DNA from: Nostoc commune NIES-4072
GTDB taxonomy: Bacteria; Cyanobacteriota; Cyanobacteriia; Cyanobacteriales; Nostocaceae
Assembly: GCF_003113895.1 (NCBI RefSeq)
Contig: NZ_BDUD01000001.1
Location: 4,165,513-4,229,512 of the forward strand
DNA: 64,000 bases
Direction: 5' to 3'
The notes under the pieces are model-generated. The model was given only the letters and a program-made list of their open reading frames with translations, was not told where the DNA came from and did no database searches. Shown piece after piece: positions 45,873 through 55,592 of the stretch; the first letter of the stretch is position 1, and every line of letters starts with the position of its first letter. The position numbers were made by a program, and so were the translations under genes.

Positions 45873-46275
45873 ACCTTTACTCCTCCTAACGTTGATATTC
45901 CTGCACCCATATTCCAGCCTTGATAAGCTAATGAGCATTTAAGTTGCATAACACCAGGGCTAGAGCCGCTTACTACAAGCGAATCAGCCTGGAAAAATGA
46001 ATGACGATTAGCTTAGTTCATAGTTCCTTATTTTAAGTTTTCCCTCAATACTGGGTTTTTTAACAATTTGCTTAGATAATGAAATCTTGGCACTTTAACA
46101 CCAAGTATGCCACTTCTGACTCCAATAGCTCACATCAGAGGGCTGTTGGCAATCTTAGGATTCTATGCTCCGCTTTTAGAGCGAAGCGATCGCTGCTCTA
46201 TCCCCAGATTTCCTTACCCAACGCATCTAATGTCTAGGAAGGGCTACCTCTACACCTCAATCCTTGTCAATCAAC
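45873..46275. other. Intergenic stretch, no supported gene
   Basis: Upstream of the PEP-CTERM gene and downstream of the MATE gene. It contains the AGGAGG ribosome binding site of the former (45882-45887). Otherwise only a short GC-rich island with a HIP1 site around 46170-46200 was noticed. Confidence 0.5.
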
Positions 46276-47601
46276 TTACTGTCTTTTACAAAATGATTTT
46301 GGTACGTACAATGCCAAAGTTATTGTTCTTGCTGCCATAAATAAAGACATTGATAGCCATAGTAAATGACTATTATGAAAATACCAAGCTGTAATTGCTG
46401 ATGGAATAAAACCGATTACAGTAGCTGTAAGCATAGCTTGGCGAAGTATATAACCTTGAGTCAACCCTAGAAAATAACCGTCTAGCGCATAAGCGACTGA
46501 GCCAAAACCTAAAACTGGTAACAACCAAGGAATATAAGAGCGTAAATTATTAATAATTTCAGTATGATTGGTCAGCAATCTTAACAATGATTCTGGGGCA
46601 AAAATAAATGCAGTAGCAAACATTAATCCTATAACCAAGCTACTGATTACAGAAGTTTGCAACAGTTGTTTTAAAGAAGTAATATTTCCACTACCTTGAA
46701 AAATTCCAGCCAAGCTCTCAGTAGCGAATGCCAAGCCATCAATGAAATATGCTGCCAAGCTCACCACTTGCATCAGCAGGGTATTGGCCGCCAGAATTTC
46801 AGTTCCTAACATAGAACTGAGGTTGCTAAACATTGCCATTGTCGAAATTAAAGCGAAAGTCCGAATAATAATTTCTCCATTCAGCATGAAAGCTGATTTT
46901 AAAGCAGATAGGTCAAATAGTTCCCCAATTAAAGCTTGTATTTGTTTAAATGAAATTGTTTGACAATATAGCAAAATCCCTACCATTAGCATGAGATATT
47001 GACTAGTGGCTGTCGCTAACCCAGCTCCTCTACTTGCCCATCCCCACTGAACAATAAATAGATAATCAAGTAGTACATTTGCACAATTACTAATAGCTGA
47101 AAGCAACAACACTTTACTACTTTGTGCTTGTCCAAGAAACCAACCAATTAAGACAAAGTTAATCAGTGTTGCTGGGGCACCCCATACTAAGGCATTATAG
47201 AAATCAACACCAGAACTTTTAACTTCTGGTGTAGCACTGAGAATCGCAAACCCAAATATTTGTAAAGGTTGTTGAAATATCAGGATGGTGAGTCCTAATA
47301 TCAGTGCTAAAATTCCATGCTGTAAACCAATTATTACTGCCGATTGGTTATCTTTACGCCCGATCGCCTGGGCAACCATTCCAGTTGTACCCATGCGTAA
47401 GAAACCGAATGTCCAATAAATATAATTGAATAAAATTGTTGCTAGTGCCACACCTGCTAAATGACGAATCTCCGTTAAATGCCCTAAAAATATTACATCT
47501 ATTAGTCCTGCCAAGGGAACCATTAGATTTGAAAGAACATTTACAGAGGCAAGTTTTAGAAAGTGGCGGATGAATACTGAACGTTGAGCAAAGCTAGACA
47601 A
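46276..47601 (-). CDS. MATE-family efflux transporter
   Basis: 441 residues in two six-helix halves. The first helix region LASVNVLSNLMVPLAGLIDV is typical of the DinF-like branch (N-terminal helix with PL.GLIDT), followed by FLGHL and the TTGMVAQAIGRKD loop. The second half begins near residue 225. It exports cationic or amphipathic compounds by sodium or proton exchange. The gene stands alone on the minus strand, 121 bases upstream of a GST gene's end. Cyanotoxin clusters often carry such transporters, but no biosynthetic genes are adjacent. Confidence 0.92.
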   Translation of the reverse strand: MSSFAQRSVFIRHFLKLASVNVLSNLMVPLAGLIDVIFLGHLTEIRHLAGVALATILFNYIYWTFGFLRMGTTGMVAQAIGRKDNQSAVIIGLQHGILALILGLTILIFQQPLQIFGFAILSATPEVKSSGVDFYNALVWGAPATLINFVLIGWFLGQAQSSKVLLLSAISNCANVLLDYLFIVQWGWASRGAGLATATSQYLMLMVGILLYCQTISFKQIQALIGELFDLSALKSAFMLNGEIIIRTFALISTMAMFSNLSSMLGTEILAANTLLMQVVSLAAYFIDGLAFATESLAGIFQGSGNITSLKQLLQTSVISSLVIGLMFATAFIFAPESLLRLLTNHTEIINNLRSYIPWLLPVLGFGSVAYALDGYFLGLTQGYILRQAMLTATVIGFIPSAITAWYFHNSHLLWLSMSLFMAARTITLALYVPKSFCKRQ

Positions 47602-47722
47602 AATTACTAAATTCCTTGACCCCTGCTAGAAATTCTAATTTATAAATAACAACACTAACTATTAATTTCCTAACCAACCTCCGAGGATTCTCTTTTGCTC
47701 TCTAAAGCAAGCCAGAACAGTT

Positions 47723-48364
47723 TTACATTGTAGCTATCTTGGCATAAAAATCTTCATCAGCACGTATAAAAGCAGGCCGCTGCATCAAGCCATTGATATA
47801 TTCACTGAGGGGATCATCATCTAAGAGCATTCCTAACTTTTTAGCCCAAAGCAAAACTCCTCCGGTGATAATATCAGCAGCCGTTAGCCTATTAGCTACT
47901 AAATAATTTCTGCCAACCAATACTTCTCTAAGAGGTTCAGCAACTCTGTCAAACCATTGTCGGGATTCTTGTTTTGAAGTTTCCAACCTCACAAAGCCCG
48001 GCAGCAGTTTTTCTGGCAGATTTGGCAAAACATTAAACATATAATGCTCAACAGGTGGTTCTAAGGTAACTGCCGCATAAAATAGCCACTGATGATAATA
48101 AGCACGCTCAGGGCTATCTGGCAGTGGAGCAAATCCCAGACCGATATATTTGTCTGCAAGATAAGCACAAATTGCAGCAGACTCAAAAATTGTCACTGAT
48201 CCATCTACTAAAACTGGTACTTTGCTGTGTGGATGTAGTTCTTTATATTCTGGTTGTTTGGTCATGCTCATATTGACTCGAACTAAGTCATAAGCAATTT
48301 CCATTTCTTCTAAAAGCCACCTTGGGCGTACCGCTCTTGTTGTGGGGATGTAATATAGCTTCAT
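47723..48364 (-). CDS. Glutathione S-transferase family protein
   Basis: 213 residues. The N-terminal thioredoxin-fold domain reads MKLYYIPTTRAVRPRWLLEE and contains the cis-proline strand KVPVLVDGS with IFESAAICAYLADKY. The C-terminal helical domain carries LTAADIITGGVLLWAKKLGM. It would conjugate or reduce electrophiles with glutathione in the cytoplasm. An Arg-rich segment (TRAVRPRW) replaces the usual Ser/Tyr region, so the class is uncertain. Neighbouring genes give no clear functional link. Confidence 0.92.
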   Translation of the reverse strand: MKLYYIPTTRAVRPRWLLEEMEIAYDLVRVNMSMTKQPEYKELHPHSKVPVLVDGSVTIFESAAICAYLADKYIGLGFAPLPDSPERAYYHQWLFYAAVTLEPPVEHYMFNVLPNLPEKLLPGFVRLETSKQESRQWFDRVAEPLREVLVGRNYLVANRLTAADIITGGVLLWAKKLGMLLDDDPLSEYINGLMQRPAFIRADEDFYAKIATM

Positions 48365-48424
48365 TACTTCTCTTATTTTTTCTTAGTAGGATTTTCCCGA
48401 CGGGATTGGGACTGCATTTTTTTA

Positions 48425-48483
48425 CTCGGCGGTATCTAGCGGCCCATTCTCCCACAATGCGATCGCAAGCACAAACCGATCAA
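48425..48483 (+). pseudogene. Fragment of the Rieske-protein gene (copy of 33174-33229)
   Basis: About 60 bases encode RRYLAAHSPTMRSQAQT and match the 3' part of exon 2 of the Rieske gene with only a few changes. The conserved core includes CCCATTCTCCCACAATGCGA. Nothing of the rest of that gene is present on either side. It is a relic of a second copy, or a small duplicated segment. Confidence 0.75.
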
Positions 48484-48609
48484 GGTAAGGTAAACGCAAT
48501 ATCTGCGGCAAGTTCTGTTTTTACAGAATTACACTAAGATACTAAAACTGTTAATACACAATCCTATTTAGGGAAACCTATTGATATATATATTGATGGG
48601 AACTGAGCG

Positions 48610-51060
48610 ATGAAAGCTGTCTCTGTTTGCTGGAATTTGGCTAATGTAATTTTGACAGGTGGGATGCTCTTTTGGTGCGGCTTTGCCAACGCTCAAGTCA
48701 GCGCAGATGGCACTGTCAACACCACTGTTTCCCAATCTGGTAATAATTTCACTATCACTAACGGTAGTGCTGCAAACAGTAACCTCTTTCACAGTTTCCA
48801 GCAGTTTACTGTTCCCACCGGTACTTCAGCCATCTTTGATTTAATCAACACGCCTAATATATCCTCAATATTCAGTCGGGTTACAGGAGGTAGTATTTCT
48901 CACATTGATGGCGTGATTCAAACCATTAACAACAACAACCCGGTTAGCTTATTTTTGCTTAATCCTAGTGGTATTGTCTTTGGCCCCAATGCCCAACTGA
49001 ATATTGGTGGCTCGTTTGTTGGTACAACTGCAAATAGCATTAAATTTGCTGATGGGGTGGAGTTTAATGCTACCAATACTACAGTAGCACCCCTGTTGAC
49101 AATCAATGTACCAGTTGGCTTACAGTTTGGGCAAAACTCAGGCGCTATCGCAGTACAAAACTCGATTAATAGCATCCCCCAAACTCCGCTAGGTTTGCAG
49201 CTAAGTTCAGGTAAGACCCTTGCTTTGCTGGGAAATGGAATTGATTTAGCAGGTGGCGTTCTCAAAACCGTAAATGGCTCGATCCAACTTGGTAGTGTCC
49301 AGTCAGGACAAGTTGGCCTAACTCCCACAAGCCAAGGGTGGACATTTGATTATTCTAATACTGAGGGACTGGGCGATATCCAGTTGACTCAACAGGCACA
49401 AGTATCTGGCTTTGGGTTTGGCAATAGTATTATTCAAATGCAGGGTAGAGATATCAGCTTTTTAGAAGGTTCGGCTGTTATCAGTCAAAATCAAGGTGTC
49501 TTTTCATCGAATCGGATTACAATTAATACCACTGGGTCGTTCACCCTCGCAGGAACAAACCCAACAGGAACTAGAAGCAGCCAATTAGGAAGCTACACAA
49601 CCGGAATAGGGCAGGCTGGAGACATTACCATCTCAACTGGACAACTATTGCTGCGGGATGGAGCGCAAATCAAATCTCAAAACTTGAGTTCGGGGCAGGG
49701 TGGGAATATCATAGTAAACGCTGCCGAGTCGATCTCAGCCAATGGATTTAATCCTGTCAATCCTTCAGTAATGACATCGATTCTGACAAGCTCGACTGGT
49801 TCTGGAAAGGGAGGAAACGTTACCCTTTCAACTCAAAAACTTACAGTTGCTAACGGCGCTACCATTGGGTCAACTACTCTTAGAACTGGTAATGGTGGTA
49901 ATGTCCAAATTGATGCCTCAGACTCGATAAATGTTTCTGGAATTAATAACATCACATTTCTCCCTACCGTTGTGGCGTCATCAACAGTAGGAAGTGGAAA
50001 TGCTGGAAATCTAACCATCACAACTGCACGATTAAAAGTGCAAGCTGGAAGTTTAGTTACCTCCTCGACTGGCGCAATCGGAAATGCTGGCAATGTAAAG
50101 ATTTTGGCTTCAGACTTTATCGAGGTGAGCGGTACATCACCAAATACTATGTTAAGTAGTAGAATTGGCTCTAATGCACTACGCCTTGATCCTGTCACCC
50201 GCGCAACTTATGGGCTACCGGAATTTCCCACTGGTAATGCGGGAGGGGTAATCCTGATAACGCCTCAATTGCGCGTTATGGATCGAGGTGACATCGGGGT
50301 GAAAAATGAGGGTACGGGCAATGCAGGTAATTTCGAGGTTTATGCTGACTCGATTCTCCTGACTAATCGCGGGACAATTTCGGCAACTACACAATCTGGA
50401 AACGGAGGAAGCTTGGTTCTCAATGCTCAACAACTGTTATTAATGCGGGGTAACAGCAAAATTTCTGTTGAAGCTAAGGAAGCAGGTGATGGTGGTAATA
50501 TCACGCTCAACGCTCCAAACATTGTAGGTTTAGAAAATAGTGACATTATTGCTAATGCCGTCAAAGGTCGGGGGGGCAATATCCAAATCACTACACAAGG
50601 GCTTTTCGGACTAAAGTTTCGTCCCCAACTGACACCAGAGAATGACATCACTGCCAGTTCCCAATTTGGGGTTAGCGGCACGGTTCAAGTCAATACCATT
50701 GGCGTTGATCCAAATTCGGGTTTAGTCGAATTACCAGCAAATGTCACCGATCCATCTCAGCAAATTGTCACAGGTTGCGCGGGCAATCAAGGCAACCGCT
50801 TTGTCGCAACGGGTCGGGGTGGTGTGCCGCAAAATCCAAATCAACAAGTAATGAGCGATCGCACTTGGTCTGACACCCGCGATATCTCAGCATACCGCAA
50901 AACTCGTGAGGTGACAGCCCAAATTCCTCCCTCTCCAGAGATACTTATCCAAGCTACTTCCTGGCATCGTAACGCTAATGGCAAAGTTGAATTAATTGCA
51001 ACACAATCTCCCGCAAATATACAACCCCAGTTAACTTGTGCTGCACTTGTGAAGAATTAG
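48610..51060 (+). CDS. Filamentous haemagglutinin-like exoprotein (two-partner secretion TpsA)
   Basis: 816 residues. A signal-like N-terminus (about 1-29, ending in FANAQ) is followed by the TPS domain with VSQSGNNFTITNG, FHSFQQFTVPTG, NPSGIVFGPNAQLNIGGSF, all classical. The remainder is a right-handed beta-helix of imperfect 40-60-residue repeats (GNAGNLTITT, GNGGNVQIDAS, GGNITLNA). It would be exported by a TpsB outer-membrane partner and displayed or released; adhesion is the usual role. No TpsB gene is in the window. A small set of cysteines near the C-terminus (GCAGN, LTCAAL) is common in cyanobacterial members. Confidence 0.92.
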   Translation: MKAVSVCWNLANVILTGGMLFWCGFANAQVSADGTVNTTVSQSGNNFTITNGSAANSNLFHSFQQFTVPTGTSAIFDLINTPNISSIFSRVTGGSISHIDGVIQTINNNNPVSLFLLNPSGIVFGPNAQLNIGGSFVGTTANSIKFADGVEFNATNTTVAPLLTINVPVGLQFGQNSGAIAVQNSINSIPQTPLGLQLSSGKTLALLGNGIDLAGGVLKTVNGSIQLGSVQSGQVGLTPTSQGWTFDYSNTEGLGDIQLTQQAQVSGFGFGNSIIQMQGRDISFLEGSAVISQNQGVFSSNRITINTTGSFTLAGTNPTGTRSSQLGSYTTGIGQAGDITISTGQLLLRDGAQIKSQNLSSGQGGNIIVNAAESISANGFNPVNPSVMTSILTSSTGSGKGGNVTLSTQKLTVANGATIGSTTLRTGNGGNVQIDASDSINVSGINNITFLPTVVASSTVGSGNAGNLTITTARLKVQAGSLVTSSTGAIGNAGNVKILASDFIEVSGTSPNTMLSSRIGSNALRLDPVTRATYGLPEFPTGNAGGVILITPQLRVMDRGDIGVKNEGTGNAGNFEVYADSILLTNRGTISATTQSGNGGSLVLNAQQLLLMRGNSKISVEAKEAGDGGNITLNAPNIVGLENSDIIANAVKGRGGNIQITTQGLFGLKFRPQLTPENDITASSQFGVSGTVQVNTIGVDPNSGLVELPANVTDPSQQIVTGCAGNQGNRFVATGRGGVPQNPNQQVMSDRTWSDTRDISAYRKTREVTAQIPPSPEILIQATSWHRNANGKVELIATQSPANIQPQLTCAALVKN

Positions 51061-51372
51061 TTGCTCTAGGAATGCAACCCCAAATTTCCGGTACGTTTGT
51101 CTCTACTGAAGTTACTCTAATTCCGGGCAGCATCAAGAGGAATTCATGCCGAAGATCGCGGCATCACAATGTTTTTTATTATAAGTTCACCTATTGATGA
51201 ACTAGTGTTTATTCCTGATGAAAGAGAACTTAAGCATCAACGTCTTCTAAAGTGGTATTAAAGAATTAACTACATGCGATCGCCATAATTTAATCGCATC
51301 CTGTTTGAAATACGGCTATTAGCATAAAGAGCGGACGAATTGTGAATATCTCGTCGAGCGAGGGATCATACT
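51061..51372. other. Intergenic stretch, no supported gene
   Basis: A possible broken peptide (IPGSIKRNSC and similar) occurs near 51110-51160, but no usable frame or repeat was recognised. Confidence 0.4.
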
Positions 51373-52935
51373 ATGAAACCGGATTATCTCATTGTCGGTA
51401 GCGGTTTATCAGCATTAGTCTTTGGCGCTTTAATGGCAAACTCTGGCAAGACCGTGCAAATCCTGGAAGCCCATGAGCATCCAGGTGGCTTTGGTCACAC
51501 ATTTACGATGGCTAGAAAATATACATTTAATGCCCAATTCCATTATGTTTGGGATTGCGGTGAAGGACAAACGGTCAATCGGGTACTCAAGAAACTGGGC
51601 TTGGATCGGGAAGTGACTTTTGAACGGTACGACCCGGATGGCTTTGACCACATGCGAATGCCAGGATATGCATTAGATATTCCTTCGGAACCGGAAGAAC
51701 TAATCCAGCGATTATCAAGGTTGTTTCCTGCATATAGCGATCGCATTCGCCAATTTGTTAACGATGTTGAAAAAACGAGCGCAGGTTTGAAAAGACTCGC
51801 TCCTCCAGTTAAGCCAATTGAACTGCTCAAACATACGAGTGAAGTGGTTTGTACGGTGCAATATCTCAACAGCACACTTCAGGATGTATTCGACAAGTTT
51901 CAGCTACCCCAAGCCGCCCAAACCCTATTGGCTCTGCAATGGCCTGATTTTCTGCTACCTCCGAATCAACTCTCGTTTTATGCCTGGGTCGCTTTGTTCA
52001 AGGGTTATCAAGCCGGTGCATTTTACCCAACCCAGCATTTTGAGCATGTAATCAATTCCTTAGTCAAAGTGATTGAATCAAATGGAGGGGAGGTATTGCT
52101 CAACCATGAAGTCACAAATTTTAGACTAACAGATCGCACAATCACCGGAGTTGAGGCGATGGATCTAACTACCCATCAAACTCATGAATTTACAGGCGAC
52201 ACTGTGATTTGCAACATTGACCCCAAAAAAGCCGCCAAAATGATTGGTGAGTCAAACTTCTCTAAAACCGTGCGCCGAAAACTCAACTATGAGTATTCTG
52301 CATCTAACTACATGGCTTATTGCGTCGTCAAAGACCTTGACCTCCGAAACTATGGATTTGGCGAGTGGAATCTTTTCCACACTGGTCATCAGGATTTGAA
52401 TGAAGCCTTTGCTCAGATGTATGAACACAATGATTTTTCCAACCCCAGCTTTGCCATCACAACGCCCAGTTTATTGACACAAGCAAGTCGGGATTGTCCA
52501 GAAGATTGCCAGATTGTCGAATTCCTTACCGTTGCTAATTACAACTACTTTAAACAATTGCGGCAGAGCGATTCCCGTCGGGACGGCAAAGCCGATCGCA
52601 AAGCCTACAACCAGAAAAAGCAAGAAATCTTTGACTCTATCTTAGATGTTGTAGAAAAAGAATATGTGCCGAACTTTAGAAAGCATTTAGTTTTTCATAT
52701 CACGGGCAGCCCCACCACCAATGAACGTTTTTGTTGGTGTCCTAACGGGAATTCTTACGGTTCTAGTCTCACACCGCGCAATATGGGTCTGGGACGTTTA
52801 AATCACGAAACCTCACTCAACCATTTCTATTTCTGCAATGCTTCATCAGGCTATCCGGGCTTTGCTCCTACATTCTGGACTGGGGCATTGCTGTATCAAA
52901 GATTATCTGGTGACGTACTTTTAGGCAATAGCTAA
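51373..52935 (+). CDS. FAD-dependent carotene isomerase/desaturase-like oxidoreductase
   Basis: 520 residues. The dinucleotide-binding site is YLIVGSGLSALVFGALMANS and EAHEHPGGFGHTF follows. The C-terminal flavin-contacting segment is SSGYPGFAPTFWTGALLYQR. The length and the GGxGHTF form fit the CrtI/CRTISO/retinol-saturase superfamily. The lack of an anchor suggests a soluble or peripheral enzyme. It could act on a carotenoid or other polyene, though the superfamily is broad. A second FAD enzyme follows after 48 bases with its own GAGAGGTCAGTT ribosome site, so the pair probably serves one pathway. Confidence 0.85.
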   Translation: MKPDYLIVGSGLSALVFGALMANSGKTVQILEAHEHPGGFGHTFTMARKYTFNAQFHYVWDCGEGQTVNRVLKKLGLDREVTFERYDPDGFDHMRMPGYALDIPSEPEELIQRLSRLFPAYSDRIRQFVNDVEKTSAGLKRLAPPVKPIELLKHTSEVVCTVQYLNSTLQDVFDKFQLPQAAQTLLALQWPDFLLPPNQLSFYAWVALFKGYQAGAFYPTQHFEHVINSLVKVIESNGGEVLLNHEVTNFRLTDRTITGVEAMDLTTHQTHEFTGDTVICNIDPKKAAKMIGESNFSKTVRRKLNYEYSASNYMAYCVVKDLDLRNYGFGEWNLFHTGHQDLNEAFAQMYEHNDFSNPSFAITTPSLLTQASRDCPEDCQIVEFLTVANYNYFKQLRQSDSRRDGKADRKAYNQKKQEIFDSILDVVEKEYVPNFRKHLVFHITGSPTTNERFCWCPNGNSYGSSLTPRNMGLGRLNHETSLNHFYFCNASSGYPGFAPTFWTGALLYQRLSGDVLLGNS

Positions 52936-52983
52936 ACAGACAACCACACATATTAATCATATTCAACAACTGAGAGGTCAGTT

Positions 52984-54243
52984 ATGAGAATAGCAGTTAT
53001 CGGTGGTGGAGGCAGTGGTATGGCTACAGCTTACCTGCTTGATAAACAAGGGCATCATGTCACTGTGTTTGAACGACAGCCGATGTTGGGGGGACATATT
53101 CGGACACTCAACAAGAATGTTCAGCCTACCCAATCTGATTGCAATGAAATGTTGGAAAGTGGAGTGTTAGAATTTCCTACCGTATTTCACAACTTTGTGG
53201 CTCTTATGCAAGAGCTAGGGGTGGAACTAGAACCCATCCGTGTCGGTTCAGCTTTATTCCTCAAGGATGGCAATCCCTTTTTCTCGAAGGTCACGATTGA
53301 GAACAACTATACAGGCATTCAACGCTTCATTGAACATCTGCGGTTCGATAGCCTCCATGCCCGTTCCCTTGGATTATGGCTAAAAACGCGATCTGCCCAG
53401 ATGGAAGATTATTACGATCAGCCACTGTCTCGATATGTGAATAACCAAAGTATAAGCAATACCTGGCTAAAGTTGCTGACGATGTATAGCTACTCAATGC
53501 CGTTTGAACTCATTGATAACTTTCCCGCAGAGATGGCAATTCCGATGTTACGCGACTACCTCTCAGTCAAATGGCTCAGAATTAAAGGCGGTGTATATTG
53601 CTATATTGAAAAAATTTTGGAGCGATTTAAAGGTGAAGTTTTGTTGAATGTGAAGATTGCAAATATTTCCAGAAGCCCTGATTGTGTGAAAATCGAGCGA
53701 TCGCCAGGTGAAATCCAGGAGTTTGATAAAGTCGTGTTTGCCACGCCACCCGATCAAGTGATAGCACTGTTAGCTGACCCAACCGATGCTGAACTTAAAC
53801 GCTTCTCAGGTTGGAAAGCCAATTATGCAACCACCACAATTCATACGGATACTTCCATGTATGATAATCATCACATTCACCACCCCTCAGAATTTGATTT
53901 CTTTCAGACAGATAGCCGATGGGGATATAACAGTTACTTAAATCAGCTTTGCGGCATCTCATCGCCACAGCATTATTTTTTATCGTTTCAACTAGAAAGG
54001 ATAATTGATCCTGCTCGCATTATTCACACTCAAGAACATTACACTCCGTTGTACACCACTGAGTCTTTTAAATACCGAGATGAAGTAGTTGCTACCAATG
54101 GAGACAACAATACTTACTATGCGGGAGCTTATCTTGGAGATGGCTTGCATGAAGGAGCGATCGCGTCTGCCTTTCGAGTTGCTCAACTCATCGGTTCACC
54201 TTTGGCTCTCTCCATTTCTGGTGGAGAAGCGGCTTATCGTTAA
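52984..54243 (+). CDS. FAD-dependent amine oxidase-like oxidoreductase
   Basis: 419 residues. The N-terminal motif is MRIAVIGGGGSGMATAYLLD with VFERQPMLGGHIRT, the GG doublet of the flavin amine oxidase/desaturase group. The middle part is helical (YSMPFELIDNFPAEMAI), and the C-terminus YYAGAYLGDGLHEGAIASAF is the matching flavin site. The GGH form and length resemble the cyclopropane-lipid/DUF1365-linked 'NAD(P)-binding' dehydrogenases often seen beside fatty-acid modifying enzymes. It is transcribed with the preceding enzyme. The substrate is not deducible. Confidence 0.85.
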   Translation: MRIAVIGGGGSGMATAYLLDKQGHHVTVFERQPMLGGHIRTLNKNVQPTQSDCNEMLESGVLEFPTVFHNFVALMQELGVELEPIRVGSALFLKDGNPFFSKVTIENNYTGIQRFIEHLRFDSLHARSLGLWLKTRSAQMEDYYDQPLSRYVNNQSISNTWLKLLTMYSYSMPFELIDNFPAEMAIPMLRDYLSVKWLRIKGGVYCYIEKILERFKGEVLLNVKIANISRSPDCVKIERSPGEIQEFDKVVFATPPDQVIALLADPTDAELKRFSGWKANYATTTIHTDTSMYDNHHIHHPSEFDFFQTDSRWGYNSYLNQLCGISSPQHYFLSFQLERIIDPARIIHTQEHYTPLYTTESFKYRDEVVATNGDNNTYYAGAYLGDGLHEGAIASAFRVAQLIGSPLALSISGGEAAYR

Positions 54244-54305
54244 ACATCGCTTGGGGTTGAACCCGATGTAGATTAGTTTTTTTAGAAACTTGACGCTTCC
54301 ACCTT

Positions 54306-54839
54306 TTAATTACTCATAAGTTTGCGCTTTTGTGAATAATCTGTATAGCCTTGAATATTTTCTGGTTCAAATTGACCCAGTATGCGCGTAGCTTCGCGTA
54401 TTAAATCCTCATTTCCGGTAACTGCAATTAAGTATTTGCCAGCATTCAGACGGTTACGATAAGGTAAAGCATCGCCACTACTAGCTGTTAACCCGACTCC
54501 TCGACCGATTAAACCAGCACCCAAAACACCGCCTATACCTCCTAAGATCCCAGCAAGAAATTCATTGCCAAATCGAGCAAACTGGGGAAATATTTCAACT
54601 TCTGTGAAATGGTTGAAGGCATAACCTACAACAAATCCAAAGGTTACAAGCGACCACAAGAGCCGATTTGATTGTTTGCGGGCTTGCTTGTCTGGATCAA
54701 TTAGTCCAAAGTCATCAGCACTTAGATAACCATCACCCAAAATATTAACTTGTGAAGTTGGCAAGCCTGCTTTTTCCAGAGCAGAGTAGGCGGCTTCTGC
54801 TTGTATTCGATCTGGTAAAACTGCAACAAGGTAATTCAT
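54306..54839 (-). CDS. Glycine-zipper membrane-associated stress-type protein
   Basis: 177 residues. The N-terminal 35 residues (VAVLPDRIQAEAAYSALEKA) look like an ACT/ferredoxin-like fold common to the DUF1269/general stress group. Two hydrophobic stretches follow (about 62-78 and 95-115); the second is a glycine zipper (GILGGIGGVLGAGLIGRGVG). The C-terminal part (YLIAVTGNEDLIREATRILG) again resembles the N-terminal fold. Such proteins are often induced by osmotic or desiccation stress, but no role is proven. Its neighbours (ChaB, TPP enzyme) fit a general-stress set. Confidence 0.75.
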   Translation of the reverse strand: MNYLVAVLPDRIQAEAAYSALEKAGLPTSQVNILGDGYLSADDFGLIDPDKQARKQSNRLLWSLVTFGFVVGYAFNHFTEVEIFPQFARFGNEFLAGILGGIGGVLGAGLIGRGVGLTASSGDALPYRNRLNAGKYLIAVTGNEDLIREATRILGQFEPENIQGYTDYSQKRKLMSN

Positions 54840-54983
54840 AAGACCTCACTTAATAAAGTTTTTTTGCAGTAATAAAACTGCTCAATACAATCTGATATCA
54901 ATTTGAAAAATGATTGCGACAGATGAAGGTCTAAAAACAATTACCAGTAATATCATATCCTGCTAATTACTTAAAGTTACCAC

Positions 54984-55108
54984 AATACTTGTTGGGTTTT
55001 GGGGAAAAGGGAAGGGGAAAGGGGAAAGAAAAAACCTTTAACCTAAACCTAGTAACCTTTTCCCGAAAGCCAATTCCGAGTTAAAAATCCTTTACCCAAG
55101 CAGTATTG
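54984..55108. mobile_element. Inverted-repeat element family C, complete copy
   Basis: 125 bases flanked by the perfect 11-bp direct repeat AAAGTTACCAC (54973-54983 and 55109-55119). The ends read AATACTTG and, inverted, CAGTATT. The interior is the reverse complement of 26592-26697 with an extra segment. Confidence 0.82.
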
Positions 55109-55233
55109 AAAGTTACCACATCTGTGCAAAAATCGGAAAACCTTCTTTCTCCCTGCTCTTGCGGTCTTAATGATAAGTCTTTAATCGGATACGATGTAAC
55201 TCTTTGCCAATCTAAAATGCAGAATGGTATGAG

Positions 55234-55437
55234 CTATTCTGGCTTTTTGTGCCATTGTCCATCGTTGCCTTTTTCGTAATCGCGTTTCACAGCGCTCCAA
55301 GCAACACGAAAAGCACGTTCTTCTTCACCATATTCTTCTTGAGCATTGTTAAATGCCGCCCGAAAAATTTCTTGGGCGTGCTTGGGTAAGTGCTCTTTGA
55401 CTGAATCAGGTAAGTCTGCAATTTCTTGGTAAGGCAT
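55234..55437 (-). CDS. chaB: ChaB-family protein
   Basis: 67 residues, matching the usual ChaB length. IADLPDSVKEHLPKHAQEIF, RAAFNNAQEEYG and RVAWSAVKRDYEK are the conserved features. It is small, soluble and helical. ChaB was originally placed beside the cation antiporter ChaA in E. coli as a putative regulator; its function remains poorly known. In cyanobacteria it is typically found among stress genes, which fits the neighbourhood here. Confidence 0.92.
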   Translation of the reverse strand: MPYQEIADLPDSVKEHLPKHAQEIFRAAFNNAQEEYGEEERAFRVAWSAVKRDYEKGNDGQWHKKPE

Positions 55438-55472
55438 AAATTTCGTTTACTTACTTGATGGAGTAATATTGA

Positions 55473-55592
55473 TATGACTTACGCAAAAAGGCAGTGAAAG
55501 ATTTAATTTTTCGTAGGGGCAATTGATGTAGACGCAAAGCGGCTTCCCGCAGGGTATTGCCCGTACATTTCATACTTGATGCGTAAGTCCTA
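55473..55592. mobile_element. Inverted-repeat element family B, copy 4 (different interior)
   Basis: 120 bases with ends TATGACTTACGCAAAAA and TGCGTAAGTCCTA, flanked by ATTGA at 55468-55472 and 55593-55597. Only the ends match copies 1-3; the interior is unrelated (GTAGGGGCAATTGATGTAGA and a palindromic GC-rich part). Confidence 0.78.

Noticed and set aside
48322..48537. 71-residue plus-strand frame overlapping the GST gene start
   Set aside because: It only gains protein character from the short Rieske-gene fragment; the remainder is antisense to the GST gene or intergenic.
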